Positions 42,594 through 52,294 are shown, counted from the stretch's first letter. The stretch: 64,000 nt of DNA from Brevinema_A sp051647535 (GCA_051647535.1 JBOFEA010000004.1:124001-188000), one strand, 5' to 3'. A program made the numbers and translations. The notes: a model not told the origin generated them from the letters alone.

Positions 42594-45416
42594 ATGAAAA
42601 ATAGTCTATTTTGTCTTAACATCACTATAGATTTTCAAGGTCAAAAAATTTCCCAGCTTTCTATAAACTTGGAATTATCTCCACAATTACAACATTTATT
42701 TTCAGAAAAAATTTTTATGAATACATTAATTTCGGCATTTCCGGAATTATCAGATATTGAAAGAAATTTCTTAATTTACTGGCAGACAATTTACAAAAAT
42801 CAACATCATATTGTTTTAAAAGCTCCTTTTCCTTTAGAATTAATCTACTTTTTCGGTGAAGTTCCTTCTGCTGTCATCTATCCCAATCAAACCAAATTCC
42901 CTTTGCAGAAATCTTCCAAATTTTATATCCCAAAAGTCCATTTAAATACATCTCAAGCTGTTCTATCTTTAAAAGATAGAGATCATAGTTTTCTGATAGA
43001 TTCGATTATTCCTTTTATTATCAATGAAAATAAAATTCATCCTTTAGATACCCTGTTTGATAAAGAAACAATTAATTATTTATATTTAAACAAGCAAACA
43101 CAAATTTCTACAGAAGAAAATATCTTTATCATGAAAGAATTAAAAAAAGAACATTCTCCTATTGCAAAAAAAATTGAAACTCCGGAAATTGTAAGCAGTT
43201 CAAAGATTTACCCTGTTGCAGAATTTGAATACTTAAAAAACGAAAACAAATACCAATTATCATTTAAATTGGAAGCTGAAATCAATAATAAAAAAGAACA
43301 TTTTATTTTTGATTTGGAAAACCTGAGAAAAATGATGGACAAAAAAAATCCGTTTCTGTTCAGTAACGAAAAAAATAATAAATCATTACTGATAGAGCTG
43401 GAAAGTGAAGAAGGGAAAAATATTCAAAAAATAATCTCTTCAAGCTTCAAAAATTTCTATAGTATCTTAGGCGAGATTCATACAAACAAAATTATTACCA
43501 AAGATAAATCCAATTTCTTTGAACGTTTTCTACCAGATGTGTTTCAAGAAGTAATTTTATACAAAGATAAAAAACAAACCCTCTTGATATTTGAACAAAA
43601 AACATCTACATTATCTGTCGAAAAACTAAACAAAACAGGATCTAAAGAAGAATGGCTTGCCGTACATTTTAAGTATTCAGCAAAAGAAATACGGCTTTCG
43701 CTTAAAGATTTGGAAAAAATTATCAACCAAGGATTTGTAGAAATTGATGATCACCTAGTTGTTATTCCGGAAGAAGAAATCGAACCTATTGCCAAGCTTT
43801 TGGAACTAAACAAAAAAAATTCTTCAAATAAAGAAATAACGATCCCTTCTTATTTTTTACCATGGCTGTTAATTTCCTATCCTCAAATAGAAATTCCTCA
43901 AGAGTTTAGCGTATTAAAAGAATTTATTCAGGACAATCAACTACCTGAAATTGGCATTCCGTTTCACATTGAAAATACCTTGAGGTCCTATCAAATTATC
44001 GGTTTACAGAGAATGGCTTTACTGCACCATTTTGGATTTGGAGCGATTCTTGCCGACGAAATGGGATTAGGAAAAACTCTTCAAATTTTGGCGTTATTTG
44101 ACCTTTATCTCAAAAATGGAAACACTGCTTTAGTAGTGACACCAAGTACATTAGCATTAAATTGGTTTGCTGAAATTCAAAAATTCTATCCCACTCGATT
44201 CAAAGTAAAAATCATCAACTCTCACAAAGAAGAACGTATTCAACAGATTCAAGAAAGTTTTGAAGATTATGACATTCTTATTACATCATACCATATGCTG
44301 AGCAGTGATATTGAAGAATATAAAAAATTCCAATTTTCATTTGCTGTTTTGGATGAAGCACAGCATATCAAAAATAAAAAATCCAAACGTTCTCAAAGTG
44401 TTAAACAAATCAATGCTCAAACAAAAATTGCTGTAAGCGGAACACCATTAGAAAATCATTTATCAGAATTATGGTCTGTATTTGATTTTATTATGCCTGG
44501 ATTTTTAGGAAGCTATTCAGAATTCCAGCATAATCATGAAGAACTACTCAATCATTTTGATACCGACAAAAGAGCAGCCGCATTAAAAAGATTATCGCAA
44601 ATGTGTAGTCCTTTTATTATTCGAAGAACCAAAGCAACTGTATATAAAGAACTTCCACCTAAGATTGAACAAACAATCTTCACAGAACTTACAGAAAAAC
44701 AAAAAACGTTATATTTAGAAATATTATCACGTGTGAAAAATCACTTTGTCAATTTGATTGAAAACAATTCTTTAAATACAAAAACTATTGAATTTTTAAC
44801 TGCTCTCACCAAATTACGGCAAATCGCACTCCATCCTGGTTTGGTATATCCAGAGCTGATAGAAAAAGATCCGTTTATTTATTCGGCAAAAATGAGAATT
44901 TTATTAGAATTGTTAGAAGATGCATTAGCATCGGGACATAGAGTATTGATTTTCAGTCAATTTGTATCGATGCTTGGTTTGATAAAAAATGAACTTATAA
45001 AACATAACAAAGAATTTTTATATATTGATGGGACTGTAAAAAATAGAGTGGATTTAACAGAAGAATATAATACAGGAAACATTCCGATTTTTCTTATTTC
45101 TTTAAAAGCCGGAGGAGTAGGATTAAATCTTATTGGAGCCGATACAGTTATTTTATTTGATCCATGGTGGAACCCTGCAGTTGAAAATCAAGCAATAGAC
45201 AGAGCCCACCGTATTGGACAAAATAAAGTGGTTAACGTTTACCGTATCATGACTAAAGGAACTATTGAAGAAAAAATTTATACTCTTCAACAGCGAAAAA
45301 ATCATTTATTTGATAACATTATACAAGAAAATGCTAATTTTGGGACATTTTCTTCTGAAGATTTACTTTCCCTTCTTGCAGTTGATGATGAAAATCAAAC
45401 TGATCAAACTTCTTAA
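42594..45416 (+). CDS. SNF2-family ATPase/helicase-like protein
   Basis: 940 residues. The C-terminal half is a full SNF2 motor: ILADEMGLGKT (Walker A, DEMGLGKT at 488-495), VVTPSTLALNW, the DEAQ box at 587-590, SGTPLENHLSELWSVFDF, then the second lobe with VLIFSQFVSMLGLI, ISLKAGGVGLNL and DRAHRIGQNKVVNVYR. The first 460 residues are beta/alpha mixed, with no zinc-finger SWIM motif. Bacterial SNF2 proteins such as RapA remodel nucleoprotein or RNA polymerase complexes; this one is not RapA-like in its N-terminus. Its 3' end overlaps the convergent P-type ATPase gene by 83 bp. Confidence 0.93.
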   Translation: MKNSLFCLNITIDFQGQKISQLSINLELSPQLQHLFSEKIFMNTLISAFPELSDIERNFLIYWQTIYKNQHHIVLKAPFPLELIYFFGEVPSAVIYPNQTKFPLQKSSKFYIPKVHLNTSQAVLSLKDRDHSFLIDSIIPFIINENKIHPLDTLFDKETINYLYLNKQTQISTEENIFIMKELKKEHSPIAKKIETPEIVSSSKIYPVAEFEYLKNENKYQLSFKLEAEINNKKEHFIFDLENLRKMMDKKNPFLFSNEKNNKSLLIELESEEGKNIQKIISSSFKNFYSILGEIHTNKIITKDKSNFFERFLPDVFQEVILYKDKKQTLLIFEQKTSTLSVEKLNKTGSKEEWLAVHFKYSAKEIRLSLKDLEKIINQGFVEIDDHLVVIPEEEIEPIAKLLELNKKNSSNKEITIPSYFLPWLLISYPQIEIPQEFSVLKEFIQDNQLPEIGIPFHIENTLRSYQIIGLQRMALLHHFGFGAILADEMGLGKTLQILALFDLYLKNGNTALVVTPSTLALNWFAEIQKFYPTRFKVKIINSHKEERIQQIQESFEDYDILITSYHMLSSDIEEYKKFQFSFAVLDEAQHIKNKKSKRSQSVKQINAQTKIAVSGTPLENHLSELWSVFDFIMPGFLGSYSEFQHNHEELLNHFDTDKRAAALKRLSQMCSPFIIRRTKATVYKELPPKIEQTIFTELTEKQKTLYLEILSRVKNHFVNLIENNSLNTKTIEFLTALTKLRQIALHPGLVYPELIEKDPFIYSAKMRILLELLEDALASGHRVLIFSQFVSMLGLIKNELIKHNKEFLYIDGTVKNRVDLTEEYNTGNIPIFLISLKAGGVGLNLIGADTVILFDPWWNPAVENQAIDRAHRIGQNKVVNVYRIMTKGTIEEKIYTLQQRKNHLFDNIIQENANFGTFSSEDLLSLLAVDDENQTDQTS

Positions 45417-47310
45417 ACTGCAAACGGGTTGAATTAAGAATTGCCAGTACAGAAACTCCAACATCTGCAAATACCGCATGCCACATACCCGCAAGACCAA
45501 AAGTTCCTAAGATAAGGATCAACAGTTTCACTGATAGTGCAAACACAATATTCTGTACAGCAATTTTTCTAGTTTCTCGGGCAATGTGGATTGCTACAGC
45601 AATTTTAGAAGGTTCATCACTTTGAATAATCACATCAGCCGTTTCAATTGCCAAATCACTACCCAATCCACCCATCGCAATGCCAATATCACTCAAGGCT
45701 AATACCGGTGCATCATTGATACCGTCACCCACGAAGGCCGTTACTTGAGAAGGATGAGCCTTTTTATATTCCAAGAGAAAAGCAGCCTTATCTTCCGGCA
45801 TCATTTCACCGTAATATTCGTCAATACCAATACTTGAAGCAATTTCTTTAGTTAATTCTTTTTTATCACCGGACAACATAATCATCCGTACCCCGCAGGC
45901 ATGCATCTGCTCAACGGCAAATTGAGCATCATCTTTTAATTCATCAGCAACTACAACAGATCCTATAAATTGATGATCGTAAGCAACTAAAATTTTTGTT
46001 TTACTAATGGAACGAAACTTTTCAGGAATACTAATATGAAGTTTATCCATTAATCTTGAATTACCTGCAGCTATTTGTAAACCATTTAATTCCGCTTTTA
46101 AACCAAATCCGGCCATTTCTTCAACAGAGCTGACAGCAACAATTGGAATATTGTATTCTTTCGCATAATCGGAAATAGACTTAGCAATAGGATGGCTACT
46201 CCGCATTTCTAATGAAGCCAAATAACTCATTAATGTATTCGAATCAACATTATTATACGATTCTATATCTTGAACCTTGAAAACACCTTTAGTAATTGTT
46301 CCGGTTTTATCAGTCACCAATGTTTTAAGATTAAGCATTGCTTCTAAATAATTTCCACCTTTGAATAATACTCCGTTCAACGAACCAAGTCCTATTCCTC
46401 CAAAGTACGCCAGCGGAACACTAATAACTAATGCACAAGGACAAGAAAGAACTAAGAACACCAATGCCGTATAAAACCAATGTCGGAAAACATAATCAGA
46501 AACAACAAAATATGGTACAAACATAATTAATAACGCTAATCCAAAAACAATCGGTGTATAAACACGGGCAAATTTTCTGATAAACTGTTCTGTAGGAGAT
46601 TTACATTCGGAAGCTTCTTGCACGATTTTTAAAATACGTGATAGAGCTGAATTTTCATAAGATCTATTAACTTTAATACGTACAACTTTATCAGAAGAAA
46701 TCATTCCCGACAATACTTGCTCTCCGGTTTTAATCATTCGAGGTACAGATTCACCGGTCAAGGCAGCTGTATTAAACGCAGAAGGATCTGTCAACAGTAA
46801 TCCGTCTAATGGCACTTTCCCACCTGTTTTTATTTCAACAATATCTCCAATATTCACCTGTTCAGGAGAAACTTCTTCAATTATACTGCCGTCGTCCGAT
46901 ACCAAATAGGCAACATCAGGTCGTATATCCAATAATGCTTTGATATTTCCCTTAGCACGTGCAGCCGCATTATCTTGAATAATTTCACCAATAGTATAAA
47001 ATATCATTACTCCGATACTTTCCAAATATTCACCAATAAACATTGCTCCGATTGTTGCAATAGACATCAAGGTTAATTCATTAAAGAAATCTCGTTCAAA
47101 AACCAGCAATACAGCATTTTTAATAACAGGAAGACCAATAATCAGATAAGCAGCTATATAAAAATAAAATTGATTTTCTTTACCTAGTGTAAAGTTAAAC
47201 CAATTAAATTCTATTGCAGCTCCCATTAGAGCTAAAATTAGAGAAAGTGTTATTCTGATTAACTCAGGTTTAGAATGACTTGATAATGTATGCTCATGAT
47301 TTGAAGACAT
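45334..47310 (-). CDS. Zn/Cd-type heavy-metal P1B ATPase
   Basis: A metal export pump of the inner membrane. The CPC motif is at 290-292 (LSCPCALVIS), the phosphorylated Asp is D334 in DKTGTITKG, the HP signature is SSHPIAK, and the hinge is GDGINDAPVL. An Asp in the last membrane helix (FADVGVSVLAILNS) is the mark of the Zn2+/Cd2+/Pb2+ subgroup. There is no cysteine metal-binding domain in front; instead a short His-containing tail (SNHEHTLSSH). The start was set at ATG 47310, with TGGGG about 8 nt upstream, rather than TTG at 47340. A polar tail of about 25 residues follows the final membrane helix and lies in the overlap with the SNF2 gene. Confidence 0.95.
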   Translation of the reverse strand: MSSNHEHTLSSHSKPELIRITLSLILALMGAAIEFNWFNFTLGKENQFYFYIAAYLIIGLPVIKNAVLLVFERDFFNELTLMSIATIGAMFIGEYLESIGVMIFYTIGEIIQDNAAARAKGNIKALLDIRPDVAYLVSDDGSIIEEVSPEQVNIGDIVEIKTGGKVPLDGLLLTDPSAFNTAALTGESVPRMIKTGEQVLSGMISSDKVVRIKVNRSYENSALSRILKIVQEASECKSPTEQFIRKFARVYTPIVFGLALLIMFVPYFVVSDYVFRHWFYTALVFLVLSCPCALVISVPLAYFGGIGLGSLNGVLFKGGNYLEAMLNLKTLVTDKTGTITKGVFKVQDIESYNNVDSNTLMSYLASLEMRSSHPIAKSISDYAKEYNIPIVAVSSVEEMAGFGLKAELNGLQIAAGNSRLMDKLHISIPEKFRSISKTKILVAYDHQFIGSVVVADELKDDAQFAVEQMHACGVRMIMLSGDKKELTKEIASSIGIDEYYGEMMPEDKAAFLLEYKKAHPSQVTAFVGDGINDAPVLALSDIGIAMGGLGSDLAIETADVIIQSDEPSKIAVAIHIARETRKIAVQNIVFALSVKLLILILGTFGLAGMWHAVFADVGVSVLAILNSTRLQFKKFDQFDFHHQLQEGKVNLQKKMSQN

Positions 47311-47372
47311 AGTAACTACACCCCAATTTATAAAATTCAATATTAAATACTGATTAAAACAGTTTTAAAATA

Positions 47373-48398
47373 TCATCGAAATAATATCATTCCATCACCA
47401 TAGCTGAAGAAACGATATTTTTTATCTAAGGCTTCCATGTAAATTTGTTTCGTTTGTTCAATGCCAATAAATGCCTGCACTAGTAAAAGCAACGTTGAGT
47501 AAGGTAGGTGAAAATTGGTAATCAATCCATCAACAATTTGAAACTCATAACTTGGTTTAATAAAAATATCTGTCCAATCATTTTTAGAATCAAAACCGGC
47601 AGATTCTAAAGCCCTACAGACGGTTGTTCCCGCAGCAATAACACGTCCACCTTGTTTTTTAGTTTGCTTAATACGTTCAATAGTATTTTGAGATACCTCT
47701 ATACGTTCACGATGTATCTCAAATAATTCAGGATCTTTATCCATTGGTTTAAAAGTCCCTATCCCTACATGGAGAGTAATTTCTTCAAAGTGCACACCTT
47801 TATCTTTGAGTTCCGAAATAACCCGTTCTGAAAATCTCAAAGAAGCAGTAGGTGCTGCAACAGATCCATAATATTTTGCAAATAAGGTTTGATACCGTTC
47901 TTCATCGTCTTGTGAATAAAGAGTCTGACCTCTTTTTTTTCTTTCTTCAATAATATAAGGTGGTAGAGGGATTTGCCCTATTTGATCAAGATATTCAGGA
48001 GACAAAGGAATATCAAATCTTATTATTCGTAATCCGTCTTCTAAAATATCAGTAATAACGCCCTTCGTCCCGTTCTCTAAGACAAGAGTATCTCCTAATT
48101 TGAATCTCTTTGCTTTTTTGATCATTGCAGACCAAGTATACAAATCCTGCTGTAATACCAGTAATAACTCTGAAATAAAACCATTCTTTGCTGAAATTAT
48201 TTTTAGTCTTGCTTTTAAAACTTTACTGTTATTAAAAATAATCAAATCACCAGGATTAACATATCCCGCAATATTAACAAACAAATCATGTTCCAACTGA
48301 CCGTCTTGATAATAAATCATTCGATCACCATCACGAGATTTGGATGGAACAGTAGCTATAAGAGATTCGGGAAGATTAAAATCTAAAAAGTATTTCAT
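47373..48398 (-). CDS. queA: tRNA preQ1(34) S-adenosylmethionine ribosyltransferase-isomerase
   Basis: QueA moves the ribosyl part of SAM onto preQ1 at tRNA position 34, giving epoxyqueuosine. Signatures: FDFNLPESLIATVP-like start (LDFNLPESLIA), SRDGDRMIYY, GDLIIFNNSKVLKARL, GQIPLPPYI, the ERYQTLFAKYYGSVAAPTASLRF block and the C-terminal LITNFHLPYSTLLLLVQAF. At 341 residues it is full length. No strong ribosome site precedes ATG 48398. Confidence 0.97.
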   Translation of the reverse strand: MKYFLDFNLPESLIATVPSKSRDGDRMIYYQDGQLEHDLFVNIAGYVNPGDLIIFNNSKVLKARLKIISAKNGFISELLLVLQQDLYTWSAMIKKAKRFKLGDTLVLENGTKGVITDILEDGLRIIRFDIPLSPEYLDQIGQIPLPPYIIEERKKRGQTLYSQDDEERYQTLFAKYYGSVAAPTASLRFSERVISELKDKGVHFEEITLHVGIGTFKPMDKDPELFEIHRERIEVSQNTIERIKQTKKQGGRVIAAGTTVCRALESAGFDSKNDWTDIFIKPSYEFQIVDGLITNFHLPYSTLLLLVQAFIGIEQTKQIYMEALDKKYRFFSYGDGMILFR

Positions 48399-48432
48399 AG
48401 TATTTTTATTTTGTTAATCATGATATAATATA

Positions 48433-49488
48433 TTAATTTTTCGCCATAAAATCAAGAACTATCTGTAAATGATCTTGAAATTCAGATAAATACATATGAT
48501 GAGAACCTTTTTTATAACATTTATACACAGAATTAGGATTGGGTGTACCACCATTCAATGCCTTGTAAGACTGTGCCACTGTCTGAGCAGGAACCAATAA
48601 ATCCCTGCCTCCGCTGACAACCAACATAGGAGTAGTTATTCTGCTTAACGGAAATACAGAATCTGTACTTAGATTAATAGAAGATTGACCGTTCTTTTCC
48701 AGTGCTAAAATCAACAGTTCGGTTTGAGTTTCCAAATCCAAATAATTAACAATATTGTCACCTATAAACATCGGTAAATTATTTAACGCAAAATCATTTA
48801 AAGAAGAATCGCCTTGTATTAAATCAATTGTATTTACATATTCCAAATGTTTCATAAAAACTTGCGCTGTAATCACAGGATTATCTATATAGAACTGTCT
48901 TGCTTTTTCTACGATTTTTCTGGTTTTATCACTTATATCCGGATGATTTAATAAGTTATCGATACGTTTTAATGCTACTCCGGAACTTACATGTGCTATA
49001 TCACCAATATCAAAAGCCGGTGCAGTAAACATTGAAGCTTTGACTTTATCATTGAAACGAGAAACATATGCTCCTCCAAATAATCCACCAAAACTATGAC
49101 CCATTACATAAATTTGACTGTCAGGGTTTCGTACCAATATGGATTGATATACCGCATCCATATCTTTAACAAACTGATTGACCGTAATAGTATCAAGAGG
49201 CGTATGACCTCTTGCTCCACCACCTGCACGCTGATCCCAAAATACTACACGATAATGTTTTATTAATTCTTGAAAAAAAGGCATATAGTAATATAATACC
49301 CCTGATAAAGCCGGCCCGCCATGCACAAATAAAATTACCTTTTGAGTATCAGGTCCTTTAATATAAACCGGTAGACGTGCTCCATCCGATAATACATAAT
49401 ATGTATCAGGAAACCCCTTACCAAGCTGCAAAGAACATGAAGTAAAAAACAACAGTATACCTAATATTTTAAAAATCATTACTTTCAT
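48433..49488 (-). CDS. alpha/beta hydrolase lipoprotein, prolyl-iminopeptidase-like (copy 1)
   Basis: About 351 residues from ATG 49488 (GGAAG 5 nt upstream; the longer frame starts at 49500). A lipobox ends ILLFFTSC. The hydrolase core has VILFVHGGPALSG, FWDQRAGGGARGH, the nucleophile elbow MGHSFGGLFGG, a catalytic Asp in VVSGGRDLLVP and His in KGSHHMYLSE. The HGGPG-type oxyanion region and WDQRG-type segment are those of S33 prolyl iminopeptidases, but a lipid-anchored form is unusual. It is a tandem copy of the gene at 49547-50626. Confidence 0.85.
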   Translation of the reverse strand: MKVMIFKILGILLFFTSCSLQLGKGFPDTYYVLSDGARLPVYIKGPDTQKVILFVHGGPALSGVLYYYMPFFQELIKHYRVVFWDQRAGGGARGHTPLDTITVNQFVKDMDAVYQSILVRNPDSQIYVMGHSFGGLFGGAYVSRFNDKVKASMFTAPAFDIGDIAHVSSGVALKRIDNLLNHPDISDKTRKIVEKARQFYIDNPVITAQVFMKHLEYVNTIDLIQGDSSLNDFALNNLPMFIGDNIVNYLDLETQTELLILALEKNGQSSINLSTDSVFPLSRITTPMLVVSGGRDLLVPAQTVAQSYKALNGGTPNPNSVYKCYKKGSHHMYLSEFQDHLQIVLDFMAKN

Positions 49489-49546
49489 AGTTACTTCCAT
49501 AGCAAAGAAAATTTTATTATATTAACTACCTATTCATCTTCAAATA

Positions 49547-50626
49547 TTAATTCTTTTGAAGAAATAGATCAATTGCCTGCAACATTTCCGATTCAAATCG
49601 AAAAAAAGGTTGATGGGGTGCTTTCACGAAACAAATTTGCTGAGATTTCGGATTAGGAGTTCCATTATTTAATTTATTATATCCATCGATAGATGTTTCT
49701 TTAGGAACAACAAAATCACTACCTCCTGTAAACAAAAGCATAGGAGTTGTAATACCTGCCAATCCATACTGCACATCCGTACTCAAATTACGACTACCTT
49801 CTCCATTGTCCCCCAAAGCTGTAAGAACTCGAAAACTTTGCTGGAAAAAATCCAAGGAATCCAAAATGTTATCAGAAACAAAATCTTTAAATACTGCTTC
49901 TTTCACATAATCTATAGGTTCTGTATTGCCATCGACCATATCTACTGCTGAAGTATTAGATAAATGACGATTAAATTGGTCTACTCCCAATATAGGATTT
50001 TGTTGATAAAAATTCAATTGTGCTGTCCAAAACGACCTCATTTGCTCATTAATGTTTGGTGAATTAAGATAGTCTTGAATCCAATTAATCATTAAAGGAG
50101 AAATTGTCTTAGTCATTTGCTCAACATTAAAAGCCGGTGCCACGAATATTGAAGCAGGAACTTTATTATTAAAGCGGGACACGAAAGCTCCACCTATCAA
50201 TCCACCAAAACTATGACCCATAATATAAATTTTACTTTTCGGATAACGAACTTGTATTGATTGATACACAACATCCATATCTTTAACAAATTGAGGAAGT
50301 GTAATAGAACTTTTATCAATATGCCCTCTAGAACCACCGGATCCACGCTGATCCCAAAAAATAACTTTATAACTTTGTGCTAATTTTTTAAAAAACGGCA
50401 TATGATAGTATATTACTCCAGAAAAACCCGGTCCGCCGTGGGTAAAAAGAATAATTTTCTCAGTATTTAAACCATTCTCATAAACAGGAATACGTGCACC
50501 ATCCGATAACACATAATATGCTTTACGATCAGTCCATTGAGAAGAAGAAACCCCGCATGAAACAATAAAAACAAAGACTGCAACAAAAAATATTCTTGAA
50601 TTAATAAATTTTAAATATTTCATCAT
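49547..50626 (-). CDS. alpha/beta hydrolase lipoprotein, prolyl-iminopeptidase-like (copy 2)
   Basis: 359 residues with a lipobox ending VFVFIVSC. Core signatures: IILFTHGGPGFSG, FWDQRGSGGSRGH, MGHSFGGLIGG, a catalytic Asp in FTGGSDFVVP and a His in KAPHQPFFR. It matches copy 1 along the full length, with about half the residues the same by eye, and starts with the same YYVLSDGAR segment. It is 59 bp upstream of the copy-1 frame on the same strand. The HGGPG and WDQRG motifs are closer to the S33 consensus in this copy. Confidence 0.85.
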   Translation of the reverse strand: MMKYLKFINSRIFFVAVFVFIVSCGVSSSQWTDRKAYYVLSDGARIPVYENGLNTEKIILFTHGGPGFSGVIYYHMPFFKKLAQSYKVIFWDQRGSGGSRGHIDKSSITLPQFVKDMDVVYQSIQVRYPKSKIYIMGHSFGGLIGGAFVSRFNNKVPASIFVAPAFNVEQMTKTISPLMINWIQDYLNSPNINEQMRSFWTAQLNFYQQNPILGVDQFNRHLSNTSAVDMVDGNTEPIDYVKEAVFKDFVSDNILDSLDFFQQSFRVLTALGDNGEGSRNLSTDVQYGLAGITTPMLLFTGGSDFVVPKETSIDGYNKLNNGTPNPKSQQICFVKAPHQPFFRFESEMLQAIDLFLQKN

Positions 50627-50657
50627 ATTACTACTATTCTTATTTTTAAATGAGAAT

Positions 50658-51305
50658 TTATTTTAAATCAAACATATAACTAAGACCAAACCCAAATACA
50701 ATATTATTAGAAATAAAAAGATTATAAGGAAACAACATACGATACCCTATCATAAAATCAAAGACGATTGGTTGCTTATACTTTGCATAAAAATCATGAC
50801 CAAATCTAAGTGCTGCCGAAAACATTCCATAAGCTGTACCGGGATCGCTATGAAATCCCTTTTCTACAGAAAAAACAGGAGCTGTTGCAAATTCTCCAAC
50901 AACACCTAATCCTGTTTCCATTGCAAATACAAACCCCTTTTTGGTTGTGACGCGATACTGCAACTCCCACAATACTCCAAATAAGGCAAATGTTGGTGCA
51001 AATTTATAATTGCCATTCATATACGTAAATAACGAGTTTTTAAAAAGAAGAGCATTTACACCTTTTTTAAAAAAGGGAAATGCTAATGTGACATCAAAAG
51101 CCGGAAAAACAAGATTCATATCCATTCCCGTTAAACCAAATTCAAGTTGTTTAAACATTTTATCTTCAGAAATACTGGACGTTCGTTGAATATTAGATGA
51201 TTTATTTCCAGATCTCTGCTGAATTAATTCAAGAGTAGTTTGATTCTCCTGGGTATAATATATAGATGTCATGATCATCAAAATAGCTATATAAACTTTT
51301 CTCAC
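50658..51305 (-). CDS. secreted, possibly beta-barrel outer-membrane protein
   Basis: 215 residues with a signal-like N-terminus (VYIAILMIMTSIYY), a polar linker and then amphipathic strands (LEFGLTGMDMNLVFPAFDVTLAF, GFVFAMETGLGVVGEF, MFSAALRFGHDFYAKY, PIVFDFMIGYRMLFPY, IVFGFGLSYMFDL). This alternation and the aromatic end fit a small outer-membrane barrel. The start is GTG at 51305 with GGGAG 6 nt upstream, and a promoter lies at 51338-51366. The two hydrolase lipoprotein genes follow it on the same strand with about 30-bp gaps. Confidence 0.65.
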   Translation of the reverse strand: MRKVYIAILMIMTSIYYTQENQTTLELIQQRSGNKSSNIQRTSSISEDKMFKQLEFGLTGMDMNLVFPAFDVTLAFPFFKKGVNALLFKNSLFTYMNGNYKFAPTFALFGVLWELQYRVTTKKGFVFAMETGLGVVGEFATAPVFSVEKGFHSDPGTAYGMFSAALRFGHDFYAKYKQPIVFDFMIGYRMLFPYNLFISNNIVFGFGLSYMFDLK

Positions 51306-51337
51306 CTATCACTCCCATTTACATAATTAATAAAAAT

Positions 51338-51366
51338 ATTATAAAACATTTATATTAAAATGTCTA
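51338..51366 (-). promoter_or_regulatory. sigma-70 promoter for the barrel-hydrolase operon
   Basis: On the minus strand TAGACA (51361-51366), a 17-nt spacer and TATAAT (51338-51343), 32 nt before the GTG start at 51305. Confidence 0.55.
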
Positions 51367-51429
51367 CTAAACAAAAATATATTTTGATATCGCAACAAGA
51401 TATGACTATTTTTGATTAGGGAGAAAAGA

Positions 51430-52020
51430 ATGGAAAGATTCAAAAACATCTATTCCGAATCGGAAATTCAAAAAGCTATTGATGAGATTTTAAAAGGACA
51501 TTCGGAAAAATTTGAAATTATATATGACGCATATTACAAAATGATTTCTTCTATTGTGAGAAGAATACTTCATCCTTCGCCTTCAGAAATAGAAGCTATC
51601 ATAAATGAGTGTTTCTTACTAGTTTATAAGAGTTTAAAAGGATTCAAAAAAGAGTCTAAATTTTCTACATATATTTATAGAATTGTTTTAAATCATACAT
51701 TTAAATTATCAAAAAAACAAAGAAAACACTCTTCCAACATTACATTTTATGGGGAAGACAATAATAATACTATTGAAAATATTGCGTCATCTGATAGAAA
51801 AGAAGAAAATATTATTAATCAACAACTTGTTGAACAGGCTGTAAGTTCTCTTAATAAAGATATGCAGGAAGTTATTGATTTGTACTATTTCGAAGATTAC
51901 GCTATTAAAGAAATTGCAGACATAACTAAAACAACAGAAACAACTGTTAAAAATCGATTACATCAAGCAAGAAAAAAAATCAAACAGTTCTTAAATCAAG
52001 GAGATGATAATGTCCAATAA
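51430..52020 (+). CDS. ECF-type RNA polymerase sigma factor
   Basis: About 196 residues from ATG 51430 (GGGAG upstream). Region 2 (about residues 15-85) has FEIIYDAYYKMISSIVRRIL and FKKESKFSTYIYRIVLNHTF, and region 4 (about 135-190) has LNKDMQEVIDLYYFEDYAIKEIADITKTTETTVKNRLHQARKKI, a clear helix-turn-helix. There is no region 1 or 3, so it is a group 4 (ECF) factor. The next gene overlaps it by 11-17 nt and encodes a small membrane protein, the usual place for an anti-sigma factor. The regulon is unknown. Confidence 0.92.
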   Translation: MERFKNIYSESEIQKAIDEILKGHSEKFEIIYDAYYKMISSIVRRILHPSPSEIEAIINECFLLVYKSLKGFKKESKFSTYIYRIVLNHTFKLSKKQRKHSSNITFYGEDNNNTIENIASSDRKEENIINQQLVEQAVSSLNKDMQEVIDLYYFEDYAIKEIADITKTTETTVKNRLHQARKKIKQFLNQGDDNVQ

Positions 52021-52294
52021 ATCTTCACAAAAAATAGAAAATAACGAACTGGACACAATCATGAGACAATATTATGAAGAAAATTTTCAACGAACAAGAA
52101 ATAGTACAAGTGAATTATCCAGAAACAAAATGATGCAGAAAATTTTCAACTACGAAGAAAAAAGAAGATCAAAAATAACATATTCCATAACAAGTCTTAT
52201 AGCAGCAGCATTGCTTGCATTTTCGACAATAGGTCCGTCTCTTTTCGAGCAAATGGCCAAAAATATAGAACAAGAAGAAGTCTTAAAAGATTAA
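52010..52294 (+). CDS. small single-pass membrane protein, candidate anti-sigma factor
   Basis: About 94 residues from ATG 52010, which has GGAG 6 nt upstream inside the sigma gene. A helical polar N-terminal half (NELDTIMRQYYEENFQRTRNSTSEL, then SRNKMMQKIFNYEEKRRSK) is followed by one membrane helix (ITYSITSLIAAALLAFSTIGPSL) and a short acidic end. There is no zinc motif HxxxCxxC. Position, coupling and topology suggest an anti-sigma factor for the ECF protein; no sequence family was recognised. Confidence 0.6.
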   Translation: MSNKSSQKIENNELDTIMRQYYEENFQRTRNSTSELSRNKMMQKIFNYEEKRRSKITYSITSLIAAALLAFSTIGPSLFEQMAKNIEQEEVLKD

